Below, one piece after another: positions 53,288 through 61,339 of a stretch of DNA of 64,000 bases (the stretch's first letter is position 1; the number at the start of each line of letters is the position of its first letter). The position numbers and the translations under genes are program-made. Where the stretch lies: contig CADCIH010000009.1 of NCBI GenBank assembly GCA_902801465.1, positions 156,314-220,313 of the forward strand, written 5' to 3'. A model generated the notes under the pieces. It worked only from the letters and a program-made list of their open reading frames with translations. It was not told where the DNA came from and did no database searches. This DNA is from an uncultured Bacteroidia bacterium. Lineage in GTDB: Bacteria; Bacteroidota; Bacteroidia; Bacteroidales; F082.

Positions 53288-54622
53288 TTAGATTCCGAGC
53301 CTTTTGTTGAGGGCCTCGGTCTTTTCCTCATACCCCTTCTTTCCCAAGAGGGCAAACATGTTTTTCTTATAGGCCTCCACGCCAGGCTGGTCAAAAGGAT
53401 TCACCTCGAGCATGTAGCCGCTCACAGCGCAGGCCATCTCGAAGAAATAGATTAATTGGCCGAGTACGTATTCGGAGACTTCTGGGATTACCAAACGGAT
53501 GACCGGCACACCACCGTCCACATGGGCGAGTATGGTGCCTAATTCAGCCTTGTGGTTCACTTCGGAGATGCGTCTTCCTGCAATATAATTCAGCTGGTCG
53601 AGGTCTTCGTCTTCCATGGGAATGCACAACTCGTGATTGGAGTTTTCTACCGAGATCACGGTCTCAAAGAGGTTGCGTAAGCCGTCTTGGATGTACTGAC
53701 CCATGGAGTGCAAGTCGGTGCTGAAAGTGACCGAAGCGGGGAAGATGCCCTTGTGGTCCTTGCCGTGGCTCTCACCGTAAAGCTGCTTCCACCACTCACT
53801 GAAATACACCAGCCTCGGCTCATAGTTCACCATGATTTCGTTGGTCTTGCCCGACTCGTACATGATATGTCTCACCACTGCATATTCCGACACGATATTG
53901 CCGTTCAAAGTGGGGTTGCTCTTGCATAGCTTCTCGATCTCAATGGCACCTTTTATTAATGCGCGGATGTCGATTCCCGCCATGGCGATAGGCAGCAACC
54001 CGACAGGGGTGAGTACCGAGAAACGCCCCCCGACATCGTCGGGAACGATGTAGGTCTTGTATCCCTTTACATTGGCCAACTGCTTCAAAGCGCCCTTGGC
54101 CTTGTCGGTGATGGCGACGATGCGGGATGAAGCCTCCTGTTCTCCGTATTTATTAATAATGTGTTGTTTCAGGATACGGAAGGCGATGGCAGGCTCAGTG
54201 GTGGTACCCGACTTGGAAATGACGGCCATCGAATAGTCTTTCTTGTCCAAAACAGCAATTAATTCATGAAGATAATCCTCGCTCATGTTATGCCCGGCAT
54301 ACACGATCAAAGGTTTCTCGCCGCTCAAAGGAGCGAAGTGGTTCTGCAATGCCTCGATGACGGCACGGGCACCCAGATAGGAGCCTCCGATGCCAATCAC
54401 AACAAAGATATCGGACTTCTTCCGTAAGACGGACGCCGTTTGTTCGATATCGGCAATCAGGCTCTCGTCGATCTCTGAGGGCAAATTGACCCATCCAAGA
54501 AAGTCGTTGCCAGCGCCGGTCCGGTTGAAAATAGTGTTGTAGGTTGAAGCGACCTTTGATTCGTAGGATTGCATGGATTCCTTGCTGATGAAGGAAAAAG
54601 TGTGGTTGAGTTCTAGTTTCAT
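53288..54622 (-). CDS. pgi: glucose-6-phosphate isomerase
   Basis: Interconverts glucose-6-phosphate and fructose-6-phosphate in glycolysis. The start is the ATG at 54622 (MKLELNHTFSFISKESMQSY), giving 444 residues. A longer frame runs into a hairpin and a promoter. Motifs: GIGGSYLGARAVIEAL, SKSGTTTEPAIAFRIL, DDVGGRFSVLTPVGLLPIAM and the C-terminal FDQPGVEAYKKNMFALLG. All are of the bacterial Pgi family. Confidence 0.96.
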   Translation of the reverse strand: MKLELNHTFSFISKESMQSYESKVASTYNTIFNRTGAGNDFLGWVNLPSEIDESLIADIEQTASVLRKKSDIFVVIGIGGSYLGARAVIEALQNHFAPLSGEKPLIVYAGHNMSEDYLHELIAVLDKKDYSMAVISKSGTTTEPAIAFRILKQHIINKYGEQEASSRIVAITDKAKGALKQLANVKGYKTYIVPDDVGGRFSVLTPVGLLPIAMAGIDIRALIKGAIEIEKLCKSNPTLNGNIVSEYAVVRHIMYESGKTNEIMVNYEPRLVYFSEWWKQLYGESHGKDHKGIFPASVTFSTDLHSMGQYIQDGLRNLFETVISVENSNHELCIPMEDEDLDQLNYIAGRRISEVNHKAELGTILAHVDGGVPVIRLVIPEVSEYVLGQLIYFFEMACAVSGYMLEVNPFDQPGVEAYKKNMFALLGKKGYEEKTEALNKRLGI

Positions 54623-54639
54623 AATGTTAGAATTTGATG

Positions 54640-54647
54640 CAAATATA
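54640..54647 (-). promoter_or_regulatory. promoter -7 box of pgi
   Basis: The minus strand reads TATATTTG, 17 nt before the pgi ATG. Confidence 0.65.
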
Positions 54648-54658
54648 GTCAAAAACAA

Positions 54659-54743
54659 GAAAATCCCCAAAAATTGGGGATTTTCATGAACCAAAAACCA
54701 AAATTTATGAAACCTTTAAAATAGAAGTTGTAATCACAACTTC
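54659..54743. other. two perfect hairpins in a divergent intergenic region
   Basis: GAAAATCCCC / GGGGATTTTC (54659-54685, 7-nt loop) and GAAGTTGT / ACAACTTC (54724-54743, 4-nt loop). On the minus strand the first is followed by CTTGTTTTTG, like a terminator, yet no gene lies upstream of it on that strand. They may bound a short untranslated RNA. Confidence 0.5.
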
Positions 54744-54826
54744 CAGGTCATTATGATAAGAACCGATGCAAAAATACAACTTTTTTCAATTCCACAAGAA
54801 AAATCGAAAAAAAATCTCAAAATACG

Positions 54827-54834
54827 TATCTTTG
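54827..54834 (+). promoter_or_regulatory. promoter -7 box of the histidine kinase gene
   Basis: TATCTTTG ends 4 nt before the ATG at 54839, so the transcript should begin at or inside the start codon. Confidence 0.6.
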
Positions 54835-54838
54835 CAAC

Positions 54839-56053
54839 ATGGAAAAGGGTATTAGTAAACAGCTAACGCTTTTCATTGCGCTTTTAGCTATTATCTGGGT
54901 TTTGATGCTTGCAATACAAATCCATCAGACACAGCGTCTTTATAGGCATCGGAAAGACCTTATTGCGTTGCAATTGAACACCGTTTTTGACGATGCTTTC
55001 AATACCACCGACACGATTGACTACGGGAGTATCGACTCGTTGGTGAATTTGAGCCTTCTTTCGCATGCCGTGCTTTATAATATCAAGTATGACTTGGGGG
55101 TATATTCAGAAAACAAAAGCCAATGGGTTTATCTTACCGAAAACGCCGATACCGACGCCTTGGTTAAAAAGGGTTTCCGATACAACCTGTTCCGTGTCAA
55201 CGGCGAAGAGACCTCACTCGACGTCATCATGATCCATTTCCCGAGCCTCGTGAAACGTCTCCGGCTTGAGTCCGTCATGAGCTATTCGGTAATCGGCATC
55301 CTTTTTATACTCTTGCTATGCTGCTTTATTTACTTCTTCTTCATCATCCTTCAAAACAGAAAGATTAATGCTTTCAGGGAAAAAATGGCCCATTTCATCG
55401 TGCATGAATTGAAAACACCACTCACCACCATCAATCTTTCGACCCAATTGCTTAAGGATAAAACTGTTGTAACCGATGAAGAGACCAAGAACACCTACCT
55501 TGACATGATCGCCGAAGAGACCAAATTCTTGGAAGACATGGTTGAGGAAGTGCTAACGGTTTTTCGCGCGAAAAGCATGCCTATTGCGGCAACCGAAGAG
55601 GTAAAGTTGCATGTGCTCTTGCAAGAAGTATGTAGAGTACACGCCACCCAACTCGAGGAATTTGGTGCCGAGCTCTCGTTTGAATGCAATGCCGAATTCG
55701 ATGCCGTTCAAGGCAACTACACCCACCTGTTCAATACCTTCTCAAATCTGGTCGACAACGCCATCAAATACCGCAATGGGAAACTGGAGCTGACTATCAG
55801 CACCCAAAACCACGGCGATATGATCGAGATACGCATAGCCGATAATGGTATAGGCATCAGCGAAGAACAACAGAAACTCGTTTTCGAACCCTTCACCCGT
55901 TTCCATACCGACGATTCTCACTATGTGAAAGGTTTCGGCTTGGGACTAGAATACGTGAAACATGTCATTGATTATCACAAAGGTACCATTTTAGTGGATA
56001 GTGAACTGGGTAAGGGAACCGTGTTTACCATAAGCCTTCCCCTGAAAAACTAA
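54839..56053 (+). CDS. sensor histidine kinase
   Basis: A 404-residue inner-membrane sensor. Transmembrane helix 1 is near residues 10-27 (TLFIALLAIIWVLMLAIQIH). A periplasmic sensor loop of about 115 residues follows, then helix 2 (IGILFILLLCCFIYFFFIIL). The HisKA motif is HFIVHELKTPLTTI with the phosphorylated His at 189. The ATPase lobe has the N box (NTFSNLVDNAIKYRNG), G1 (IADNGIGIS) and G2 (GFGLGLEYVKHVI). The response regulator gene follows after 67 nt. The signal is unknown. Confidence 0.93.
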   Translation: MEKGISKQLTLFIALLAIIWVLMLAIQIHQTQRLYRHRKDLIALQLNTVFDDAFNTTDTIDYGSIDSLVNLSLLSHAVLYNIKYDLGVYSENKSQWVYLTENADTDALVKKGFRYNLFRVNGEETSLDVIMIHFPSLVKRLRLESVMSYSVIGILFILLLCCFIYFFFIILQNRKINAFREKMAHFIVHELKTPLTTINLSTQLLKDKTVVTDEETKNTYLDMIAEETKFLEDMVEEVLTVFRAKSMPIAATEEVKLHVLLQEVCRVHATQLEEFGAELSFECNAEFDAVQGNYTHLFNTFSNLVDNAIKYRNGKLELTISTQNHGDMIEIRIADNGIGISEEQQKLVFEPFTRFHTDDSHYVKGFGLGLEYVKHVIDYHKGTILVDSELGKGTVFTISLPLKN

Positions 56054-56086
56054 CATTTTTTGTTTGTTTTTTTCAAAGATTCTTCT

Positions 56087-56094
56087 TACCTTTG
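56087..56094 (+). promoter_or_regulatory. promoter -7 box before the response regulator
   Basis: TACCTTTG lies 26 nt before the response-regulator ATG, so this gene may also be made apart from the kinase. Confidence 0.55.
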
Positions 56095-56120
56095 TAAATC
56101 GTTTTTTAATAGTATTAATA

Positions 56121-56810
56121 ATGACCTCTAAGATTAACACTCTGTTGGTCGAGGATGACAAAAACCTGGGAGTCATTCTGAAGAAATACCTTGAGGCTAA
56201 GGATATTCCAGTAACCTTATGCTCCAATGGGGAAGAGGCTCTCAAGACCTTCAGGGAAGGTAGTTTTAATTTTTGTATTCTAGATGTGATGATGCCCATG
56301 ATGGACGGCTTTACGCTCTCACAAGAGATCAAGAAGCTTGACAAGCGGATTCCCATCATTTTTTTAACCGCCAAAACCACCCAACAAGACATCATCAAAG
56401 GCTTTAAACTGGGAGCCGATGACTATATCACCAAACCGTTCAGCATGGACGAACTGCTGATGCGTATCCATGCGGTTTACAACAGGACCTCGCTGGAGGT
56501 GCCAACTCCCACCACTTTCAAGCTTGGCAGCTTTGTCTTCGATGCGCCTCGCCACCTCCTGAAAAGGAATGAAGAAACCCGCAAACTCACCTCCAAAGAA
56601 GCGGACCTGCTCCTGCTCCTGTGCGAGAACATGAACGAAACGCTTGAACGGTCTGTGGCACTTCAAAAAGTGTGGTGCGTAGACTCCTACTTCAACGCCC
56701 GCTCAATGGATGTCTATATCACCAAATTGCGCAAGTACTTCAAGGACGACCCCAAGGTGGAACTCGTCAACATCCACGGCGTGGGATTCAAATTAGTGGT
56801 CAAAGACTAA
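56121..56810 (+). CDS. OmpR-family response regulator
   Basis: A 229-residue regulator, partner of the kinase upstream. The start is the ATG at 56121 (MTSKINTLLVEDDKNLGVIL). The receiver domain has the acidic pair EDD, phospho-acceptor Asp55 in CILDVMMPMMDG, and the Lys in DDYITKPFSMDELL. The C-terminal winged helix contains RKLTSKEADLLLLLCENMNE and RSMDVYITKLRKYFKDDPKV. Its last 18 bp overlap the convergent serine hydrolase gene. Confidence 0.94.
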   Translation: MTSKINTLLVEDDKNLGVILKKYLEAKDIPVTLCSNGEEALKTFREGSFNFCILDVMMPMMDGFTLSQEIKKLDKRIPIIFLTAKTTQQDIIKGFKLGADDYITKPFSMDELLMRIHAVYNRTSLEVPTPTTFKLGSFVFDAPRHLLKRNEETRKLTSKEADLLLLLCENMNETLERSVALQKVWCVDSYFNARSMDVYITKLRKYFKDDPKVELVNIHGVGFKLVVKD

Positions 56811-58004
56811 ACTTTTATTAATGGAAACGGGAGGCAACTGCACCGTGGTGTCGTTGACGAACTCCCACAACGCATCTCCCACCACACCATTGTCGGTGTT
56901 GGTGAGCACAATGAGTGTGCGCCTCTTGGCGATGTCGCGGATGAAGAACGAACGGTAACCCTTCCACCACCCGAAGTGGAACAACACCCCGGGATGATTC
57001 TCATTCATCCGCCAACCGAACCCATAGTTCTCGCCTTTCTTCCAAAGGGGTGAACCCGGTACAAAAGCCTCCTGCTGGATGCTGTCGGGCAAAAACAAAC
57101 CGTAATCGATGGCGACACGGAAACGATACAGATCCTCCACAGTAGAGTACATGCCCTTGTCACCCAACACCCCGTTCAGATAGTCGTCCTGAGCCCTCCT
57201 CGCCCCCTTGCGAAGCAGGTCGTGCCCCTGCACATCAGTCTCAACGTAGGTCTTGATCCTGTCAACTCCTCTCAAGGAATAAATGAAAGACCGCTCCATG
57301 CCCAAAGGCGCAAACACCTCGTCCCGCATGAAGTCCTCAAAATGGCGCCCAGAGACCTTTTCCACAATATTGGCCAACAACGCATAGTTCACGTTGGTGT
57401 AGTGAAAGGTGACATCAGGCTGGTTGTACGGATCGGGCTTGTATTGGGCATAAAGCCTGATGATGTCGTCGTTGCTCACAGGCACCCCACGGTCGGGCCA
57501 GCGCTCATCCGCCAAGGTCTCATACCGGGAAAGCCCCGAACGATGGTTCAGCAGATTGCGGATTGTAATGCCTTGATAAGGGAACTCAGGCAAATACTTT
57601 GTGATGTCGTCATCATAATCCAACAATCCTCGCGAATACAATAGCATCACCGCTTCGGCAGTGAACATCTTCGAAACCGAGGCTAACTGAAACTGGTCGT
57701 CAAGCCGGATGGAGTCTTTCTGTTTCACCAAATTGCGCCAACCGTATGCCTTTTTGAAGATCACTTGCTCACCTTCGGCATACAAGACCACACCATTCAA
57801 GTATTGGCTCCGGTGCATCTCGTCAAACGCCTTCTCTGCCATGGCCACCCTGCGCTCTACCTTCGCCTTGCCCAAATCGACAAACAGACTGTCTACCTTC
57901 AACTCTGGCACAGGCCCATGAGGCCTTTCTTTACACGAGGTTCCCATCAGGCCCACTAAGACCATCAGCCACATTATTAATATGCCCCTAACCGCATTCT
58001 TCAT
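56793..58004 (-). CDS. class C beta-lactamase-like serine hydrolase lipoprotein
   Basis: A 403-residue lipoprotein (ILIMWLMVLVGLMGTSCKER, lipid Cys24) with the penicillin-binding/class C fold. The SxxK motif is in FQLASVSKMFTAEAV, the YxN-type region is FHYTNVNYALLANIVEK, and the KTG-like position reads HFGWWKGYRS. Such proteins include esterases and DD-peptidases; resistance to beta-lactams should not be assumed. The start is the ATG at 58004, just behind a TACCTTTG box. The 3' end overlaps the response regulator by 18 bp. Confidence 0.88.
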   Translation of the reverse strand: MKNAVRGILIMWLMVLVGLMGTSCKERPHGPVPELKVDSLFVDLGKAKVERRVAMAEKAFDEMHRSQYLNGVVLYAEGEQVIFKKAYGWRNLVKQKDSIRLDDQFQLASVSKMFTAEAVMLLYSRGLLDYDDDITKYLPEFPYQGITIRNLLNHRSGLSRYETLADERWPDRGVPVSNDDIIRLYAQYKPDPYNQPDVTFHYTNVNYALLANIVEKVSGRHFEDFMRDEVFAPLGMERSFIYSLRGVDRIKTYVETDVQGHDLLRKGARRAQDDYLNGVLGDKGMYSTVEDLYRFRVAIDYGLFLPDSIQQEAFVPGSPLWKKGENYGFGWRMNENHPGVLFHFGWWKGYRSFFIRDIAKRRTLIVLTNTDNGVVGDALWEFVNDTTVQLPPVSINKSLVFDH

Positions 58005-58013
58005 AAAAACTGA

Positions 58014-58021
58014 CAAAGGTA
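58014..58021 (-). promoter_or_regulatory. promoter -7 box of the serine hydrolase
   Basis: The minus strand reads TACCTTTG, 9 nt before the ATG at 58004. Confidence 0.6.
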
Positions 58022-58034
58022 GAGAAAAAATTTG

Positions 58035-58042
58035 TAATTTTG
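58035..58042 (+). promoter_or_regulatory. promoter -7 box of the DEAD-box helicase
   Basis: TAATTTTG lies 29 nt before the ATG at 58072, divergent from the hydrolase promoter 14 nt away. Confidence 0.6.
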
Positions 58043-58071
58043 CCGCGTTTTTCAAACATCATATTTATTTC

Positions 58072-60156
58072 ATGTCACAATTTACAGATTTTGGATTGGA
58101 CTCCGCTCTGTTGAAGGCTATTGGGGAGCTGGGGTTCGAAAATCCTATGCCAATCCAGGAACAAACGATTCCTGTGTTGTTGGAACGCGACACCGACTTC
58201 GTCGGTCTCGCCCAGACGGGTACTGGAAAGACAGCCGCTTTCGGACTGCCATTACTCCAGAAGATTGACTCCTCACAGCGCTCAGTGCAAGCGCTGATCC
58301 TCTGTCCTACACGTGAACTCTGCATGCAGATCACCAAGGACCTCCGTAACTATGCGAAGTACATTCCCGAAATCCTCATCGTGCCGGTCTACGGCGGCGC
58401 CAGCATCGAACTGCAGTTCAAAGACCTGGCTAAGAAACCCCAAATCATCGTGGCTACCCCAGGCCGTCTGCGCGATATGATTCGCCGTAACCGCGTGGAC
58501 TTTACCAACGTCCATACCATGATCCTCGACGAAGCCGACGAGATGCTCAACATGGGCTTCCAAGAAGAAGTCGACGACATCCTCGAGTATATGCCCAAAG
58601 AAGGAAGACATACCATGCTCTTCTCAGCTACCATGCCGAAAGAGGTGGAAGCCATCCTCAACAAGTATATGACAGACCCCGTCAAAGTGGCTGTAGGTGA
58701 ACGTAACTCTGGTACCGCCAATGTCGACCATCGTTACTATATGATGGCTGCCAAGGACCGCTATTCGGTACTGAAACGTATTATCGACTACACCCCGTCG
58801 ATCTACGGCATCATCTTCTGCCGCACCAAACTCGAAACGCAGGAAATCGCCGACAGCCTCATCCAAGACGGCTATAACGCCGCAGCTCTTCACGGTGACC
58901 TCTCACAGGCCATGCGCGACAATGTGATGGACCATTTCCGCAAACGTAGCCTGCAACTGCTGGTCGCCACCGACGTCGCCGCCCGTGGCATCGATGTGAA
59001 GGAATTGACCCATATCATTAATTATAATCTTCCCGACGACATTGAGACCTACGTCCACCGTAGCGGTCGTACAGGTCGCGCCGACAAACGTGGTATCTGC
59101 ATCAGCCTGGTCCACCTTCGCGAAAAACACAAGATCAAACAAATCGAGAAAATCGTAGGCCGCCCCATCGAACGTGCCATGATCCCGACAGGTAAGGAAG
59201 TCTGTGAAAAACAACTCTTCAATCATATTGATAGAATTGAACATGTCGACATCAACCGTGAGGATATCGACGACTACCTGCCAGTCATCTTCAAAAAATT
59301 GGAGTGGATGTCGCGCGAGGAACTGATCACCCGCATGGTTGCCCTGAACTTCAACCGTTTCCTCGACTACTATAAGGATGCCGTCGACCTCAACGCTGAC
59401 GACAAAGCCGAGAAGAAAGACAAAGCCGAGCGTAAGAAGGAACGTGACCGTATGGACCAGACCATGAAACGCCTGTTTTTCGGCATTGGTAAAAACGACC
59501 ACGTCTTGCCACAGAAACTTATCGGCATGATCAATGATGTCACCCACACCAAAAACATCCCGATTGGCCGCATCGACCTCTTTGCCGATTATTCCTACGT
59601 GGATGTCGAAGAGAGCTTCATCCCCATGATTCTGGAATGCTTCGCCGACCCGCGCCGCAACCCCAAAGGCATCGTGGTGGAAGTAGCCAAGGATCAACCC
59701 AAACGCGAGAAGAAGACAAACGATACCGAAGGCGAGAAGAAAGAACGTCGTGAGAAGAAAGAACGTCGTGGCGAAGACCGTCCGAAATTTAAGTCGGAAC
59801 GCTCCCGCGACGGACACGAATGGCTCGACCCCGACTGGCGTGAACATCTGGAAGATATCGAGGTTTTCATAGATGAGGAAGACGAACGTCCCTCCCGCAA
59901 AAAACGTAACGAGGAACGTGGCTTTGGCGCCAAGAAGGATAAAGGCTCCAAAAAAGAGAAGTCATCTTCTAAAAAAGAACCCCGCTCCTCCCGCTCTTCC
60001 AAAGCCTCGGGCTCTTCCCATTCCTCTTCCTCCACCTTCCGCTCCAGCGACTACGACATAGGCCCTCGCCAATCCGGCCGTGGTCGCCGTGGCGCCGCAC
60101 GTCATGAGGATGATTACTATTCTCCCAAACGCCGTGGCGGAGGCCGTCGTAAATGA
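58072..60156 (+). CDS. DEAD-box ATP-dependent RNA helicase (DeaD/CsdA type)
   Basis: A 694-residue RNA helicase. The start is the ATG at 58072 (MSQFTDFGLDSALLKAIGEL). Motifs: Q motif PMPIQEQTIP, I AQTGTGKTAAF, Ia PTRELCMQ, II ILDEADEMLNMG, III FSATMP, IV IIFCRT, V VATDVAARGID, VI HRSGRTGRADK. A DbpA-type RNA-binding domain follows near residues 490-545 (FFGIGKNDHVLPQKLIGMIN, IGRIDLFADYSYVDVE). The tail is a long charged Lys/Arg/Glu/Ser region ending RGGGRRK. It is likely involved in ribosome assembly or cold response. It overlaps menA by 4 nt. Confidence 0.95.
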   Translation: MSQFTDFGLDSALLKAIGELGFENPMPIQEQTIPVLLERDTDFVGLAQTGTGKTAAFGLPLLQKIDSSQRSVQALILCPTRELCMQITKDLRNYAKYIPEILIVPVYGGASIELQFKDLAKKPQIIVATPGRLRDMIRRNRVDFTNVHTMILDEADEMLNMGFQEEVDDILEYMPKEGRHTMLFSATMPKEVEAILNKYMTDPVKVAVGERNSGTANVDHRYYMMAAKDRYSVLKRIIDYTPSIYGIIFCRTKLETQEIADSLIQDGYNAAALHGDLSQAMRDNVMDHFRKRSLQLLVATDVAARGIDVKELTHIINYNLPDDIETYVHRSGRTGRADKRGICISLVHLREKHKIKQIEKIVGRPIERAMIPTGKEVCEKQLFNHIDRIEHVDINREDIDDYLPVIFKKLEWMSREELITRMVALNFNRFLDYYKDAVDLNADDKAEKKDKAERKKERDRMDQTMKRLFFGIGKNDHVLPQKLIGMINDVTHTKNIPIGRIDLFADYSYVDVEESFIPMILECFADPRRNPKGIVVEVAKDQPKREKKTNDTEGEKKERREKKERRGEDRPKFKSERSRDGHEWLDPDWREHLEDIEVFIDEEDERPSRKKRNEERGFGAKKDKGSKKEKSSSKKEPRSSRSSKASGSSHSSSSTFRSSDYDIGPRQSGRGRRGAARHEDDYYSPKRRGGGRRK

Positions 60157-61058
60157 TGGATGGTTTTAAAATATGGTGGAAAGCAGCACGACCTCGCACC
60201 GTGCTGCTTTCACTTTCCGGAGTGTTGATGGGCAGCTTCCTGGCCCTTGCCGAGAACCCCCACCTCAACCCTTTGACCATAGTGTTCTGTATCCTGACCG
60301 CCATCATCCTTCAAATCCTCTCTAACCTCGCCAACGATTATGGGGATTATAAAAAAGGAGTGGACAACGCCCATCGTACCGGCCCACAAAGAACCCTTCA
60401 AAGCGGTGTGCTCACCGAACGTCAAATGCGTATGGGCATCTCTATTACCGCTGTTGTGGCATTAATATTTGGCGCATTATTAATCTTCGTTTTCGCCCAA
60501 CTCTCATTGCAGGAACTGGCAATCTTTGCCGTCCTGGGTGTTGCGGCTGTCTTGGCGGCTTTGCTTTACACCTTGGGTAAACATCCTTACGGCTACCGCG
60601 GACTCGGCGACTTCTACTGTTTCCTGTTCTTCGGCTGGGTAGCCGTGGCCGGAACATTTTATCTTGCCACAAAACAACTTGATTTCACCATTCTTCTGCC
60701 TGCTACCGCCATGGGCTGCTGCTCCAACGCCGTGCTGAATATCAACAATATGCGCGATTACGAGAACGACAAAGCCTCAGGTAAAAACAGCCTGGTGGTG
60801 AAAATCGGCTTGAAGAAAGCCTTTGTCTATCATTGTCTGCTCATCGGAATAGCCTTTCTTAGCCTTACGCTGTTTCAAATTCTGAAACAGGCTCCTGCCT
60901 ATGGCTACGCCTTCTGGCTGCTGTTTCCGCTTTTCCTTAAGGATTTGCTAATCATTAATAAAACCTTGGAAACAGGCGTTCCCGACCCCCTGCTCCCAAA
61001 GCAGGTGCTACATACCTTTTTGCTGACCTTGGTTTTTGGATTACTGCTTCTTCTTTGA
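60153..61058 (+). CDS. menA: 1,4-dihydroxy-2-naphthoate polyprenyltransferase MenA
   Basis: An inner-membrane prenyltransferase of menaquinone synthesis. The 301 residues have about eight helices. The first Asp-rich motif is NLANDYGDYKKGVDNAHRTG and the second is NINNMRDYENDKASGKNSLV, both typical of MenA. Its start overlaps the helicase stop (ATGATG). No other men genes are in the window. Two hairpins follow it. Confidence 0.93.
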   Translation: MMDGFKIWWKAARPRTVLLSLSGVLMGSFLALAENPHLNPLTIVFCILTAIILQILSNLANDYGDYKKGVDNAHRTGPQRTLQSGVLTERQMRMGISITAVVALIFGALLIFVFAQLSLQELAIFAVLGVAAVLAALLYTLGKHPYGYRGLGDFYCFLFFGWVAVAGTFYLATKQLDFTILLPATAMGCCSNAVLNINNMRDYENDKASGKNSLVVKIGLKKAFVYHCLLIGIAFLSLTLFQILKQAPAYGYAFWLLFPLFLKDLLIINKTLETGVPDPLLPKQVLHTFLLTLVFGLLLLL

Positions 61059-61083
61059 GCGTCTCGGAGAGAGGCCATATCGA

Positions 61084-61117
61084 TAACCCCACGCCAGCGT
61101 AGCGCAGTGTGGGGTTA
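61084..61117. terminator. hairpin after menA
   Basis: The 9-bp stem TAACCCCAC / GTGGGGTTA with further pairing in the loop (AGCG / CGCA) lies 25 nt after the menA stop and is followed by nine A. Confidence 0.6.
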
Positions 61118-61154
61118 AAAAAAAAGACACCAGATAGCTCTGATGTCCTTTTTT
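61118..61154. terminator. bidirectional terminator between menA and tRNA-Pro
   Basis: The 9-bp stem GACACCAGA / TCTGATGTC (one G-T pair) with a 4-nt loop has nine A on the left and six T on the right, so it serves the rightward menA and the leftward tRNA. Confidence 0.85.
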
Positions 61155-61155
61155 G

Positions 61156-61229
61156 TCGGAGCGGCCCGACTCGAACGGGCGACCGCTTGCACCCCATGCA
61201 AGAATGCTAGCCAACTGCACCACGCCCCG
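61156..61229 (-). tRNA. tRNA-Pro (anticodon GGG)
   Basis: A 74-nt cloverleaf on the minus strand. The acceptor stem is CGGGGCG / CGCTCCG with one G-T pair. The anticodon arm is CTTGC-ATGGGGT-GCAAG with anticodon GGG, and the T arm is GCCCG-TTCGAGT-CGGGC. The discriminator base is A and CCA is not encoded. Confidence 0.95.
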
Positions 61230-61245
61230 ATTGCATTTGCGGCTG

Positions 61246-61253
61246 CAAAGATA
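61246..61253 (-). promoter_or_regulatory. promoter -7 box of tRNA-Pro
   Basis: The minus strand reads TATCTTTG, 16 nt before the tRNA 5' end. Confidence 0.65.
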
Positions 61254-61295
61254 GAAATGTTTTTTGAATTGTGATGCACTTTGGCAAAAAAAAGT

Positions 61296-61303
61296 TATTT
61301 TTG
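61296..61303 (+). promoter_or_regulatory. promoter -7 box of trxB
   Basis: TATTTTTG lies 36 nt before the trxB ATG. A short AATTCTA-type heptad run (61318-61337) fills the leader. Confidence 0.6.
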
Positions 61304-61339
61304 CCTCAAATATCTCTTAATTCTAAATTCTAAATTTCC

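Noticed and set aside
56793-58004. Antibiotic-resistance beta-lactamase
   Set aside because: The SxxK and YxN-like motifs are shared with many esterases and peptidases, and the third motif is HFG-type rather than KTG; resistance cannot be claimed.
58903-59847. A 314-codon minus-strand frame opposite the DEAD-box helicase
   Set aside because: The helicase motifs are intact on the plus strand and the opposite frame is a shadow.
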